Assembly (NCBI GenBank): GCA_964493505.1
Contig: CAZBNP010000002.1
Coordinates: 310,001-374,000 of the forward strand
Reading direction: 5' to 3'
Source of the DNA: Chryseosolibacter sp964493505
Lineage (GTDB): Bacteria; Bacteroidota; Bacteroidia; Cytophagales; Cyclobacteriaceae
DNA: 64,000 nt
A program made the position numbers and the translations under genes. Positions 51,725-61,404 of the stretch are shown piece by piece; the first letter of the stretch is position 1; each line of letters opens with the position of its first letter. A model generated the notes under the pieces. It was not told the origin of the DNA. It did not search any database and saw nothing but the letters and a program-made list of their open reading frames with translations.

Positions 51725-53779
51725 ATGATCAATTCAACTGAAACGGACGAACGGGAGTATCTCGGAGAAATCCTGGCAAAGCTGAACGTTGCGTTGAATC
51801 GCATAGGCGAGCGTGTCACACGATTCTCCAACGAACTGCAGCAGACGAAAGCGTATATCCATGAGCACCAATCGGGTATGGATGAAGCGGATATGGTGGC
51901 TGCCGAACAATCCATCAACCGGATGGCCTTCACGGGCGAATCGGCAGTAGCGATGCGGCGCAAACTCATGAAACTGCAGCAGTCGCCCTATTTCGCGCGC
52001 ATCGACTTTTCTGCAACGGGTACGCCGCCGGCACCAATCTACATAGGTATCTACACCTTTGCGGACGAGACCTCCGGAACAAACCTCATCTACGACTGGC
52101 GAGCACCGATATCTTCGATGTTCTACGATTTTGAACTCGGCCCTGTTTGGTATCAGACTCCATCGGGACAAGTCGAAGGCAAAATCACATTGAAACGCCA
52201 GTATCGCATACGGGACGGTCGTATGGAGTTCATGATCGAAAACGACATAAACATCCACGACGAAGTGCTGCAAAAGGAATTAAGCAAGTCGGCCGACGAC
52301 AGGATGAAGACGATTGTCGCCACGATTCAGCGCGATCAGAATACTGTTATCAGGAATGAATCGTCTTCGGTAATGATCATTCAGGGCGTCGCCGGATCTG
52401 GCAAGACATCAATCGCGCTCCACCGTATCGCATTCCTCCTTTACCGCTTCCGCGAATCGATTGCCGCAAAGGACATCCTGATTATATCACCCAACAAAGT
52501 ATTTGCCGACTATATCTCTAACGTTCTGCCTGAACTCGGCGAGGAACATATCCCGGAAATGGGGATGGATGAGCTGGCCGAAGATCTGTTGGGGGAGAAA
52601 ACCGGGTTTCAGACTTTTTTTCAGCAGGTATCGGTTCTCACGAGAAACCGTGACGCGGCTTTTATTGAACGTGTCCGTTTTAAATCGGACTTCGCGTTCC
52701 TGCGGCAACTAAACCAGTATCTGATCCATATCGAGAATAGTTTTTTCGAGCCGCGTGAATTGCGTGTAGGCAATACCGTGGTGCCGTCGCCATTTGTCTA
52801 CGAACGTTTCAAGGCTCATCACCGCATGCCGTTGTTCAAGAGAGTGCCGGGGGTAGTCAAAGACATTCAACAATTCGTAAGAAACCAGCGCGAGCGGAAG
52901 TTGACCGGGGGTGAAAAAAACCGGATATGGGAAGCTGTGCCGCGTATGATCAACGTCAACAACGTCTTCGACTTGTACAAGGGGTTCTATCAGTGGCTCG
53001 GAAAACCGGAGCTGTTCGGTATGACACCGGACAACAAGCTCGAATACGCTGACGTCTTTCCGCTTATTTACTGTAAGATCAGGATGGAGGGTGTGCAGTC
53101 GTACGACCACGTGAAGCACCTGCTGGTCGATGAAATGCAGGATTACACGCCTGTGCAGTATTCCGTTCTCTCCCGACTCTTTCGTTGCAAGAAAACAATT
53201 CTTGGCGATGCGAGCCAGATGGTGAATCCCTACAGCGGAACATCGTCGGAGGAAATTCAACAGGTATTTCCCCAGGCTGACGTGATAAAGCTTCTTCGGA
53301 GTTATCGGTCAACCGTGGAGATCACCCGGTTCACACAGCGCATCCTTCCTAACGCCGACCTGATCGCATTAGAGCGGCACGGAAAAACACCGGTAGTAAA
53401 TCAGTTTGCGGATGCTGACGAGGAAACGGTTGCGATCGGTCGGCTGATCTCGGATTTTAAACGTTCGGAACATCACTCTATGGCTATCATTACCCGGACA
53501 CACCAGCAGGCAAAGTCGTTGTTCAACCGGTTTCGTGGAGAAGGCGTATACCTGTTCACAACCGACAGCACTTCATTCAGGAATGGTGTTGTCATCTCCA
53601 CAGCTCATCTGGCTAAAGGATTGGAGTTTGATGTAGTGGTGGTTCCGTACGTATCATCACGAGAGTACCATAGCGATATCGACCGGCGGATACTCTACAT
53701 TGCCTGCACACGGGCTATGCACGAGCTGACACTGACGTTTTGGGGTGAGCCTACTGCGTTGATTGGTGTGGAGCTATAG
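51725..53779 (+). CDS. helD: HelD-like UvrD-superfamily ATPase
   Basis: 684 aa. The N-terminus is a long helical coiled-coil-like region (SNELQQTKAYIHEHQSGMDE), then the HelD-type domain with YIGIYTFADETSGTNLIYDW and RAPISSMFYDFELGPVWYQT. Helicase motifs: Walker A QGVAGSGKTSIALHRIAFL near residue 220, Walker B LLVDEMQDYTPVQYSVLSRL near 468, motif IV LLRSYRSTVEITRFTQRILP, and the C-terminal STAHLAKGLEFDVVVVPYV. HelD proteins recycle stalled RNA polymerase in Gram-positives; in Bacteroidota the role is less clear, and a DNA-helicase function is possible. Monocistronic, convergent with the dienelactone hydrolase gene (1 bp between stops). Confidence 0.88.
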   Translation: MINSTETDEREYLGEILAKLNVALNRIGERVTRFSNELQQTKAYIHEHQSGMDEADMVAAEQSINRMAFTGESAVAMRRKLMKLQQSPYFARIDFSATGTPPAPIYIGIYTFADETSGTNLIYDWRAPISSMFYDFELGPVWYQTPSGQVEGKITLKRQYRIRDGRMEFMIENDINIHDEVLQKELSKSADDRMKTIVATIQRDQNTVIRNESSSVMIIQGVAGSGKTSIALHRIAFLLYRFRESIAAKDILIISPNKVFADYISNVLPELGEEHIPEMGMDELAEDLLGEKTGFQTFFQQVSVLTRNRDAAFIERVRFKSDFAFLRQLNQYLIHIENSFFEPRELRVGNTVVPSPFVYERFKAHHRMPLFKRVPGVVKDIQQFVRNQRERKLTGGEKNRIWEAVPRMINVNNVFDLYKGFYQWLGKPELFGMTPDNKLEYADVFPLIYCKIRMEGVQSYDHVKHLLVDEMQDYTPVQYSVLSRLFRCKKTILGDASQMVNPYSGTSSEEIQQVFPQADVIKLLRSYRSTVEITRFTQRILPNADLIALERHGKTPVVNQFADADEETVAIGRLISDFKRSEHHSMAIITRTHQQAKSLFNRFRGEGVYLFTTDSTSFRNGVVISTAHLAKGLEFDVVVVPYVSSREYHSDIDRRILYIACTRAMHELTLTFWGEPTALIGVEL

Positions 53780-53780
53780 C

Positions 53781-54668
53781 CTACCCCAAATGCTTCCTGA
53801 AAAAATCGATCGTTCTCTTCCACGCGAGTTCTGCGGCGGGCTTGTCATACCGTGGCGTGGTATCATTGTGAAATCCGTGATTGGTGTTGGGGTAGAAATG
53901 CACCTCGTACTCCTTATTGTGCTCTTTAAGAGCTTTCTCGTAACCGGGCCATCCCTGGTTGACGCGTGTGTCGAGTTCAGCATAGTGTAACTGGAGCGGT
54001 GCCTTGATTGCAGGTACTTCGTCAAGAGGTGCCTGTCCTCCGTAAAAGGGAACTGCGGCAGCGAGGGTCGGAATTCTGGCGGCCATCATGTTAGACACCC
54101 ACCCGCCAAAGCAAAAACCTACCACACCGACTTTTCCGTTGCAGTTGTCGTGGTTCCTGAGATATTCGTAGGCTGCGATAAAGTCTTCGAGTATTTCGTT
54201 CCTGTCGCGTTTGCTCTGCATCTCCCGGCCTTCATCGTCAGTTCCCGGATAGCCTCCGAGTGGTGTCAGGGCGTCAGGAGCGATTGAAATAAATCCCGCC
54301 AGGGCGGCGCGCCTTCCGACGTCTTCGATGTGGGGATTCAGCCCGCGGTTCTCATGCACCACAATAACCCCGCTTGTTTTTCCTTTTGAATCCACCCGCC
54401 GCGACAACAATGCCTTCATGCTACCAGCTCCTTTGGGAGATGGGTAGGTAATGTACTCCGACTTCAATGCCGGATCATCCTGCCGCACCTGGATGGCACC
54501 CTGGTAGTCGGGCATAAGAAAACTCATTAGTGAAGCCACGGTCAGTCCGCCGACGGCGTAGGTTGAAAGACGCTGTGCAAACTTACGTCGATCGATACGG
54601 TTGTGCGCATAGTCATCATAGAGGTCGAACACCTCTTGTTTGATGTCTTCCTTTCTGATCGGATTCAT
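53781..54668 (-). CDS. Dienelactone hydrolase-family protein with Tat-like leader
   Basis: 295 aa. The catalytic triad is the dienelactone-hydrolase one: Cys186 in GVVGFCFGGWVSNM, Asp233 in YAELDTRVN and His264 in NTNHGFHND. The N-terminus carries RIDRRKFAQRL then a hydrophobic run (YAVGGLTVASLMSFLM), a twin-arginine-type signal, so it is probably exported folded. Substrate unknown; members act on lactones or esters. The last stop is 1 bp from the HelD-like gene's stop. Confidence 0.9.
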   Translation of the reverse strand: MNPIRKEDIKQEVFDLYDDYAHNRIDRRKFAQRLSTYAVGGLTVASLMSFLMPDYQGAIQVRQDDPALKSEYITYPSPKGAGSMKALLSRRVDSKGKTSGVIVVHENRGLNPHIEDVGRRAALAGFISIAPDALTPLGGYPGTDDEGREMQSKRDRNEILEDFIAAYEYLRNHDNCNGKVGVVGFCFGGWVSNMMAARIPTLAAAVPFYGGQAPLDEVPAIKAPLQLHYAELDTRVNQGWPGYEKALKEHNKEYEVHFYPNTNHGFHNDTTPRYDKPAAELAWKRTIDFFRKHLG

Positions 54669-54701
54669 AGCGGGAATTTTGGGGTAAAAGTCGACAGCCC
54701 G

Positions 54702-55820
54702 CTACTGAGTCACCGGGATCGGAACTGCGGTAGGACGGCGGCCCAGCTGACGCAGCAACCGGCCGTGCTTGACCAACGCTTCAAAGAAGGTCGGCGTGCT
54801 CTTGTACGGCAGCCCGAACTCCTGTGCGGTCTCTTTCACAATCGACGATATCCGTCGGTAATGAACGTGGCAAACACCGGGAAAAAGGTGATGTTCGATC
54901 TGAAAGTTCAATCCGCCGATAAACCAGGAGAATAAGCGGCTGTCGTTCCCAAAATTCGTGGTTGTCAACAGCTGATGTATGGACCAGTTATTCGCGAGGG
55001 AGTTGTTTTCGTCCGGTAACGGAAACTCGGTACCTTCAATAACGTGGGCGGGCTGAAAGATGATAGCCAAAATGAATCCTGCGATATAGTGCATGATCAG
55101 GATTCCCACAATGACCTGCCACCACAGCAGCGACGTAAAAATAATAGGGATCACCAAAATATATCCGAGGTACACCATTTTAGATGCAATCATGATAATC
55201 CATTCATGTATAATATTGGCTTTATGTTTTTTTGCGAGGCCAGTCTTGTGATAGCGCACAATTCGCACGAAATCCTTGAAGAAGAGCCATACAATGGTCA
55301 TTAACCCGTATAGAAACCACGCATAGACAAACTGGTATTTATGCATGCTTTTCCAGGGGGAATGAGGTGTCAGACGGAGCGCGCCGCGGGGACTGATGTC
55401 CTCGTCTTCTTCGTGTACGTTGGTGAATGTATGGTGGAGTACGTTGTGCTGTATCCTCCAATTGAAAGCGTGGCCGCCCACGAGATTGAGGGAATAGCCA
55501 AGCAGGGTATTGACCCAGGGTGTTTTGGCGTACGCTCCATGATTGGCATCGTGCATAACGGAAAGTCCTATTCCGGCAAGTCCGAGGCCCATTACAACCA
55601 CCGCTATTAGCATCGGGACGATCCCTGTGATGACGTTTGTAATAATCAGGAAATAGGGAACAAAATAGGCGATGAACATAAACACCGTCTTGAACACCAT
55701 TTCAGCATTTCCGTGGCGATTGATGTTATTGGTCTTAAAATACTCGTTGACCCGTTTATTAAGGGTTGTCGTAAAATCGCGGCCGGAGCTTGCGAAAGTG
55801 ACAGTTTTCGATTGTTGCAT
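54702..55820 (-). CDS. Membrane fatty acid desaturase
   Basis: 372 aa from the ATG at 55820 (MQQSKTVTFASSGRDFTTTL); the open frame upstream to 55886 has an unlikely start. The three histidine boxes that hold the di-iron centre are HDANHGAYAK, HNVLHHTFTN and QIEHHLFPGVCHVHY. Four or more hydrophobic segments lie between. The QxxHH form of the third box is shared with front-end (delta-6/linoleoyl-CoA-like) desaturases. It introduces a double bond into a membrane-lipid acyl chain with a separate electron donor, not encoded here. 54702 is 33 bp after the hydrolase gene's start, so the two may be cotranscribed. Confidence 0.93.
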   Translation of the reverse strand: MQQSKTVTFASSGRDFTTTLNKRVNEYFKTNNINRHGNAEMVFKTVFMFIAYFVPYFLIITNVITGIVPMLIAVVVMGLGLAGIGLSVMHDANHGAYAKTPWVNTLLGYSLNLVGGHAFNWRIQHNVLHHTFTNVHEEDEDISPRGALRLTPHSPWKSMHKYQFVYAWFLYGLMTIVWLFFKDFVRIVRYHKTGLAKKHKANIIHEWIIMIASKMVYLGYILVIPIIFTSLLWWQVIVGILIMHYIAGFILAIIFQPAHVIEGTEFPLPDENNSLANNWSIHQLLTTTNFGNDSRLFSWFIGGLNFQIEHHLFPGVCHVHYRRISSIVKETAQEFGLPYKSTPTFFEALVKHGRLLRQLGRRPTAVPIPVTQ

Positions 55821-56091
55821 TCTGAATAAGAATAATATGTGTGAAAAAAGTCGGCGTATCACCGGACCTCGACTGGGCAAGGTCATGCTTCAAGACTGTC
55901 GTTTTCGATCAGCTATCAAAAGAATCGGGCAGCCGCCACCAACACGGCACTCATTGTGGAGGGATTAATTACTACTGTTCCGGGGAGCCGGACGCAGATA
56001 AATAATAAGTCCGCAATTGAATCACCTAAAGATAGTATTATTAAGGGAGATATCCTAATCCTCGATTTCAGCGCCCCCTTCGCCCGTTTCG

Positions 56092-58908
56092 TCAATCCAT
56101 TGCCTCATCCACAAGGTAAAGGATCGACTCATAGTTCCGGTTCACAGCTTCCGACATGGCGATTTCACAGGTGCGCGTAGAGGAATAGTACCCGTCATAT
56201 TGGTGTTGCTCAACTTCACTGGCTTCGGGCGACGTGGCAGCGTCGGTCAATTCGGGAAACAGGAACCCGCGGTCACCGGCCATGCCGCAACACCCGATAT
56301 TACGCGGAACCACCACACGCTCGCTGAAATGACTTGCTACAGCCACCAGCTTGTGCTCGGTTTTCGTCTTCTGCGACGAGCACACGGGGTGCAGCACGAC
56401 TTCGCGCTTCGTTTTCCTCCCTGCGGCCGTCGGCAATACCATGTCATGCAGGAAATCTACGCTGTCCAGGATCCGCAGCCGGTCGAATCGCCGGCGATTC
56501 TCTTCCGTGAGCACAGGCCTCGCTTTCTGAAGAGCAAACGCGCATGACGTCACATCGATTACAACGGGATGCCTACCCTCCGCGGTAGCCTCCCACAACA
56601 CGTCCGTCACCCGGTTTGCCGTAAACACATGTGCCTCGCCGAATCCCTTCGACGAAAAAATCTGCCCGCAGCAAGTGCTGCCCATTCCGTCGGGGATGAT
56701 CACGTTGATCGCCGACTTGCGGCAGATATTCATGAAGGTCTCAAGGGCGTTCTTCTCCTTGCCGGGATATGAACCCATCATCCGGGTAATACACGCCGGG
56801 TAATAGACTACACTGACGCCCGATAGCTGATCCGCAGACGCTGATACCGGCATCGCAGGCGGCTTCTGCAATTGATTTGACCACAGTGGAAACGCGGGAC
56901 TAACGCGCCGGATAACGCGTGTCATATAAACCATTGTGTTCTTCCCGAAAATATTGTTGAGCACCGAACCCATCTTCAGCAAAATCCCGGCGACGCATGT
57001 CGTCAGTCCAAAGTTATGCGCTACCCACAGTGCCAGGCGGTTCTGAAAACGAGAGTGGTTTTCACTCCGCAGTCGCTTGGTCAGGTCGCCGGTGTCTATA
57101 TCGACGGGACACGCCGTCGCACAGAGTCCGTCGACAGCACAGGTTTCGATGCCGTCGTACCGGAATTGGTCGAGCAGGAGTTTATGATGCTTTCTATCAC
57201 CCTGCTCCTCAAGTCTTTTGAGGATTCGCCTGACGACGATTCGGCGCCGCGGCGTGGTTGTCAGATCGCGACTGGGACACCTGTGTTCACAATATCCGCA
57301 TTCAATGCAACGATCGACTTCCTCTTCAACCGTCGGTAGTTCTTTGAGGAATTTAATGTGTGCATCCTTGTCGTCGTTGATAATTACCCCCGGATTCAGC
57401 AAACAAGCCGGATCGACTGCCTGTTTGATACGCCTGAGTATCTCGTACGCTTCGCCTCCCCACTCGGTCTCGACAAATGGCGCCATATTGCGCCCGGTAC
57501 CGTGCTCGGCCTTCAGTGTACCGTCGTACTTTTCAACTACCATGGCGATTACGTCTTTCATGAACCGGTCATACCGACTGATTTCCGACTCGACGTTGAA
57601 AGACTGCGTCACAACAAAGTGGATGTTCCCGTCTTTGGCATGTCCAAAAATGATGGCGTTGAAATACCCGTGTTTCAGGAACAGTTGCTGAAGGTCAATG
57701 ATTGCGTCGCCAAGCAGTTCCACAGGGAAAGCGATATCTTCAAGAATGACAGTCGTCCCGCTCTTGCGGACAGCCCCAACGGCGGGAAAAAGACCCTTGC
57801 GCACTTTCCAGAGAAAATCCTGCTCCGCCGGGTCGGTGGTGAATACGGGCTCGTTGAGCATAGACAGCCCGGCCGAAAGCCTGAGAAATGCGGTTACGCG
57901 TTCATCAAGCTTGTCGGGGGTATCTTCCTGAAATTCGATAAGCAAGGCCGATGCCTCCTCGGGCAGCGTCCTGACGATCTCAGGCATACCTTTCATATCC
58001 TGAATAGCGCGAAGAGATGCCCTGTCCATCAGTTCCACCATCATGGCACCGCAGTTCGTCAACGGAACGATGGCCTGGCATGCCGCATAGATGGTAGGGA
58101 AGTACAACAGGGCGGTAGATTTGCACGGGTAATCGGGCACCGTGTTTAGCACCGCTTCAGAAATGAAGCCCAGCGTTCCTTCAGCTCCGATGAGTAGGTG
58201 CGCAAGGATATCCATTGGATCATCAAAATCGACAAAAGCATTCAGCGAATATCCGATCGTCGTCTTCGTGGCGTACTTCTTCCTGATCTTTTCAAAGAGA
58301 GCGGGATCGGACAGTATCTGCTGACGGATCGCTCCCAGCGTTGCGTGCAGGTTTCCGCACTCAGACTGGAATCGTGGGTAGTCGCCGGGCACCTCGGTAC
58401 TGTACATCTTACCATCAGGCAATATGAAGCGGATGAATTTAAGCGTGTGGTAGGAGTTCAGTTTTACTCCGCAACACATTCCGCTGGAATTGTTTGACAG
58501 AATTCCGCCCATCATGGCGGCGCTGATGCTTGAGGGGTCCGGTCCGATCTTGGCCCTGAAACGCCGGAGGTGTGCGTTTACCATCGCTCCTGTAATGCCG
58601 GGCTGTACCCGAACGGTCCTGCCTTCCTCTTCCACCGTGACGCGGTTCCAGTGCTGGCTAAGGTCTACCAGTATCCCGTCCGTGATAGACTGGCCCGAGA
58701 GACTTGTCCCGCCCGTTCTGAATACCAGGGGGATCTTAAGGCTTTTCGAAAACGCAAAAAGCGCGATGATTTCGTTGTCGTCTACAGGCTGTACGACAGC
58801 CTTGGGCAACAGGTAATAAAACCCGGCATCGGAAGCGAAGGAAACGAGATCGATATACCGGGTACGAATCCGGTTCGCGGGAAGTATTTTTTCAAGAAGT
58901 TCTTTCAT
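56092..58908 (-). CDS. FAD-linked dehydrogenase fused to Fe-S (CCG) domain, D-2-hydroxyacid type
   Basis: About 938 aa. The ATG at 58908 is preferred over a GTG at 58914. N-terminal FAD-binding type-4 domain (PLVFRTGGTSLSGQSITDGI; ISAAMMGGILSNNSSGMCCG) and FAD-oxidase C domain (HAKDGNIHFVVTQSFN; LKAEHGTGRNMAPFVE). Then a ferredoxin domain with CIECGYCEHRCPSRDL and CAVDGLCATACPVDID, and a cysteine-rich CCG domain with STCCGQIFSSKGFG and GCCGMAGDRGFLFPEL. Single-chain enzymes of this build oxidise D-lactate, glycolate or D-2-hydroxyglutarate and pass electrons to the quinone pool. Substrate is not predictable. No signal peptide, so inner face of the membrane. Confidence 0.9.
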   Translation of the reverse strand: MKELLEKILPANRIRTRYIDLVSFASDAGFYYLLPKAVVQPVDDNEIIALFAFSKSLKIPLVFRTGGTSLSGQSITDGILVDLSQHWNRVTVEEEGRTVRVQPGITGAMVNAHLRRFRAKIGPDPSSISAAMMGGILSNNSSGMCCGVKLNSYHTLKFIRFILPDGKMYSTEVPGDYPRFQSECGNLHATLGAIRQQILSDPALFEKIRKKYATKTTIGYSLNAFVDFDDPMDILAHLLIGAEGTLGFISEAVLNTVPDYPCKSTALLYFPTIYAACQAIVPLTNCGAMMVELMDRASLRAIQDMKGMPEIVRTLPEEASALLIEFQEDTPDKLDERVTAFLRLSAGLSMLNEPVFTTDPAEQDFLWKVRKGLFPAVGAVRKSGTTVILEDIAFPVELLGDAIIDLQQLFLKHGYFNAIIFGHAKDGNIHFVVTQSFNVESEISRYDRFMKDVIAMVVEKYDGTLKAEHGTGRNMAPFVETEWGGEAYEILRRIKQAVDPACLLNPGVIINDDKDAHIKFLKELPTVEEEVDRCIECGYCEHRCPSRDLTTTPRRRIVVRRILKRLEEQGDRKHHKLLLDQFRYDGIETCAVDGLCATACPVDIDTGDLTKRLRSENHSRFQNRLALWVAHNFGLTTCVAGILLKMGSVLNNIFGKNTMVYMTRVIRRVSPAFPLWSNQLQKPPAMPVSASADQLSGVSVVYYPACITRMMGSYPGKEKNALETFMNICRKSAINVIIPDGMGSTCCGQIFSSKGFGEAHVFTANRVTDVLWEATAEGRHPVVIDVTSCAFALQKARPVLTEENRRRFDRLRILDSVDFLHDMVLPTAAGRKTKREVVLHPVCSSQKTKTEHKLVAVASHFSERVVVPRNIGCCGMAGDRGFLFPELTDAATSPEASEVEQHQYDGYYSSTRTCEIAMSEAVNRNYESILYLVDEAMD

Positions 58909-58980
58909 ATACACATATTCCGGTTCTGCTGTCAGGATGTCCTCGAAAGACAGACGCTCGTATGGCGCCCACGATATACT

Positions 58981-59000
58981 AACCGGGTTTCAACCCCGGG
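58981..59000. repeat. Short GGGTTTCAACCCCGGG repeat, second copy
   Basis: Contains GGGTTTCAACCCCGGG, the same core (one base different) as the palindrome at 47856-47879 read on the other strand, able to form a 5-bp CCGGG/CCCGG hairpin. It lies 11 bp past the MFS gene's stop codon, so both copies are at the 3' ends of minus-strand genes. Confidence 0.5.
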
Positions 59001-59011
59001 AAACACGCCAA

Positions 59012-60235
59012 TCACCCGCTCCGATGCTCAACACTAGGCAAGAACCCCGTAACAATTCCCAGTAGCGGAAGGAAGGCACAGAGCTGGAACACATATCCGA
59101 TACTGGTCTGATCAGCAACTCCTCCCAGAACAGCGGAACCCAGACCCCCGAGTCCGAACGCTAACCCAAAGAACAATCCCGCTATCGTGCCGACTTTACC
59201 CGGCACCAGGTCAGTAGCATATACAAGGATAGCAGAAAACGCCGAAGCGATAATGACGCCGATGATTACCGCCAGTACAATTGTCCAGAAAAGACTGACG
59301 TACGGCAACGCAAGCGTAAACGGTGCCGCACCCAGGATGGATAACCAGATAACATACTTCCTGCCGAAGCGATCGCCCAACGGTCCCCCTATGATCGTTC
59401 CGGCGGCAACAGCACCGAGAAAAGCGAACAGGTACAACTGCGATTCCTGGGCGGTCACACCGAACTTGTCGATGAGAAAGAAGGTGAAATAGCTGGTCAT
59501 GCTCGCCAGATAGAAATACTTCGAGAAGATAAGCACCAGCAGGATCAACAGCGCAGAAATAATCTGCCGTTTCGTGAAAACACGCCCGGACGGCACTTTC
59601 GGCGTGTTCTTGCGCTTCTTAAGATAGAGGTGATTTGAATACCATTTGCCTACCTGCCAGAGCAAAACCATGGCAACCAACGCCGCCACAGACACCCACT
59701 TCACTCCTTCCACACCAAACGGCATAACAATGATGGCGGCAAGCAGCGGACCTATGGCACTCCCTGTATTGCCGCCCACCTGAAAGATAGATTGCGCCAA
59801 ACCTTTCTTACCGCCGGATGCAAGGTGCGCTACCCGCGACGATTCCGGATGAAATACCGATGACCCGACGCCCACTAGCCCGACAGCCAAAAGGAGAATA
59901 CCAAAGTTCCCCGCGTAGGAAAAAAGAATGAGCCCGACAAACGTGAATGCCATCCCGACGACCAATGACATAGGCCTGGGTTTGCGATCGGTATAAAAGC
60001 CGACAAACGGTTGCAACAGCGAGGCGGTAAGTTGAAAGGTCAGGGTGATCAAACCGATCTCGGTGAACGTGAGACTGAAATGATCCTTGATCAACGGGTA
60101 TACCGATGGTATCACCGATTGCATCATATCATTGAGGAGGTGGCAGAAACTTATCGTAAAAAGAATAGAGAAGACAGTTTTGCTTGCGGCTCCTGTCTGC
60201 TCCGTTTCAACCGGCATTTGTGTCGCAGTTCTCAT
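59012..60235 (-). CDS. MFS transporter, fosmidomycin-resistance (Fsr)-like
   Basis: 407 aa from the ATG at 60235; an upstream GTG at 60277 lacks support. About 12 membrane helices in two halves. Family-typical first helix SFCHLLNDMMQSVIPSVYPL; loop 2-3 with GFYTDRKPRPMS; helix 4-5 region VGVGSSVFHPESSRVAHLAS; loop 8-9 GPLGDRFGRKYVI. Fsr-type carriers export drugs or metabolites by proton antiport; the natural substrate here is unknown. Stands alone between the dehydrogenase and pirin genes. Confidence 0.9.
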   Translation of the reverse strand: MRTATQMPVETEQTGAASKTVFSILFTISFCHLLNDMMQSVIPSVYPLIKDHFSLTFTEIGLITLTFQLTASLLQPFVGFYTDRKPRPMSLVVGMAFTFVGLILFSYAGNFGILLLAVGLVGVGSSVFHPESSRVAHLASGGKKGLAQSIFQVGGNTGSAIGPLLAAIIVMPFGVEGVKWVSVAALVAMVLLWQVGKWYSNHLYLKKRKNTPKVPSGRVFTKRQIISALLILLVLIFSKYFYLASMTSYFTFFLIDKFGVTAQESQLYLFAFLGAVAAGTIIGGPLGDRFGRKYVIWLSILGAAPFTLALPYVSLFWTIVLAVIIGVIIASAFSAILVYATDLVPGKVGTIAGLFFGLAFGLGGLGSAVLGGVADQTSIGYVFQLCAFLPLLGIVTGFLPSVEHRSG

Positions 60236-60353
60236 CGATTTTGGGGTCACGCCGAGGCCAACGGGTACCGTCCGCACCGGCGCGACAAAAATAGTATTGC
60301 TTTGTCACTCCCGGCGCGATGGCGCTCTTTAATTTTTTGATAGCCTCAGGATA

Positions 60354-61271
60354 TCATGATAATGGCTCGGGCGGCGGGGATGTGCCTGCCGGCCTGAATT
60401 TGTCTTGCGGGAGGGGGATAAATTCCTGATTGTCATTAGGCGGAAGAATAATCCTCCCCTCCTGCCAGTCGGCCTTCGCCTGCTCAATCCGCTCTTTTCG
60501 CGAGGAAACGAAATTCCACCAGATAAACCGTTCCCCAAGGGGTTCGCCACCCAGTAGCATCAGCGTTGACTTTGTCTTTGCGAAGATTACCGGCTCGGCC
60601 GTTGTGTTGAAGACCAGCAACTGTCCCGTCTCATACGTGCGACCCGCGACTTCAACATCCCCCTTCGCAACATATATAGCCCGCTCTGAGTAGCCGGTCG
60701 GTATCGTAAACCGGGTACCGGCATCGAGGTTCGTATGAACGTAAAAAAGAGGCGAATGTGTCGTTACATCATTTGCCAAACCAAAAGCATTACCCGCGAT
60801 CAAACGCATCCAGATTCCTTTGTCGGTAAAAATGGGTAAGACTTCAGCCTTGTAGTTGTCGAACGAAGGATCTGATTCTTCCGATTTCTCGGGAAGGGCG
60901 ACCCAGGTCTGGATCATCTCAAGAACACCACCCGCGAGGGAGGCAGGATCTTCAAACCGCTCAGAATGCGAAATACCTTTCCCGGCTGTCATCCAGTTAA
61001 CCTCGCCCGGCAATATCACCTGCTCAACTCCCAGGCTATCGCGATGCGTCACTTTTCCTCCGAAAAGGTAGCTCACGGTAGATAACCCGATATGAGGATG
61101 TGGTAATACATCCATCGACGATGGTTGATCAACATTCACCGCTACGGGCCCCGCATGATCCATAAAGATGAACGGTCCTACCATTCTCCTCAACCTGAAA
61201 GGGAGAATTCTCCGCACGTCCATGCCGGGAGCGATAGAGGCTCTGCGGGCCTCGATTACCATGTCAATCAT
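60354..61271 (-). CDS. Pirin-family bicupin protein
   Basis: 305 aa from the ATG at 61271; upstream residues in frame to 61304 are unlikely. Two cupin domains. The N-terminal one has the metal ligands of pirin: VLPHPHIGLSTVSYLFGG (two His), then GKVTHRDSLG, GKGISHSERF and GGVLEMIQTWVALP (His/Glu). Typical start RRILPFRLRRMVGPFIFMDH. Some pirins act as quercetin dioxygenases, others as redox sensors; which applies is unknown. Cytoplasmic, divergent from the Tat-type oxidoreductase gene at 61405. Confidence 0.93.
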   Translation of the reverse strand: MIDMVIEARRASIAPGMDVRRILPFRLRRMVGPFIFMDHAGPVAVNVDQPSSMDVLPHPHIGLSTVSYLFGGKVTHRDSLGVEQVILPGEVNWMTAGKGISHSERFEDPASLAGGVLEMIQTWVALPEKSEESDPSFDNYKAEVLPIFTDKGIWMRLIAGNAFGLANDVTTHSPLFYVHTNLDAGTRFTIPTGYSERAIYVAKGDVEVAGRTYETGQLLVFNTTAEPVIFAKTKSTLMLLGGEPLGERFIWWNFVSSRKERIEQAKADWQEGRIILPPNDNQEFIPLPQDKFRPAGTSPPPEPLS

Positions 61272-61355
61272 AAAATTTCGGTTTGTGTTGGCATGAAGGT
61301 ACAACTTGATTCAGCGAGTTGCCAAACCCGGCATCGGCGAGTCACAATCTTTTAG

Positions 61356-61363
61356 TATTTTTG
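61356..61363 (+). promoter_or_regulatory. Possible -7 promoter box (TATTTTTG)
   Basis: TATTTTTG fits TAnnTTTG and lies 41 bp before the ATG at 61405. No -33 TTTG is visible at the proper spacing; a TTG near 61319 is too far. This favours the ATG at 61405 over the earlier in-frame codon at 61306. Confidence 0.42.
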
Positions 61364-61404
61364 ATTGGCCCAAAACCAAATTCTGTATCCCTAAAAGCAG
61401 CTTT

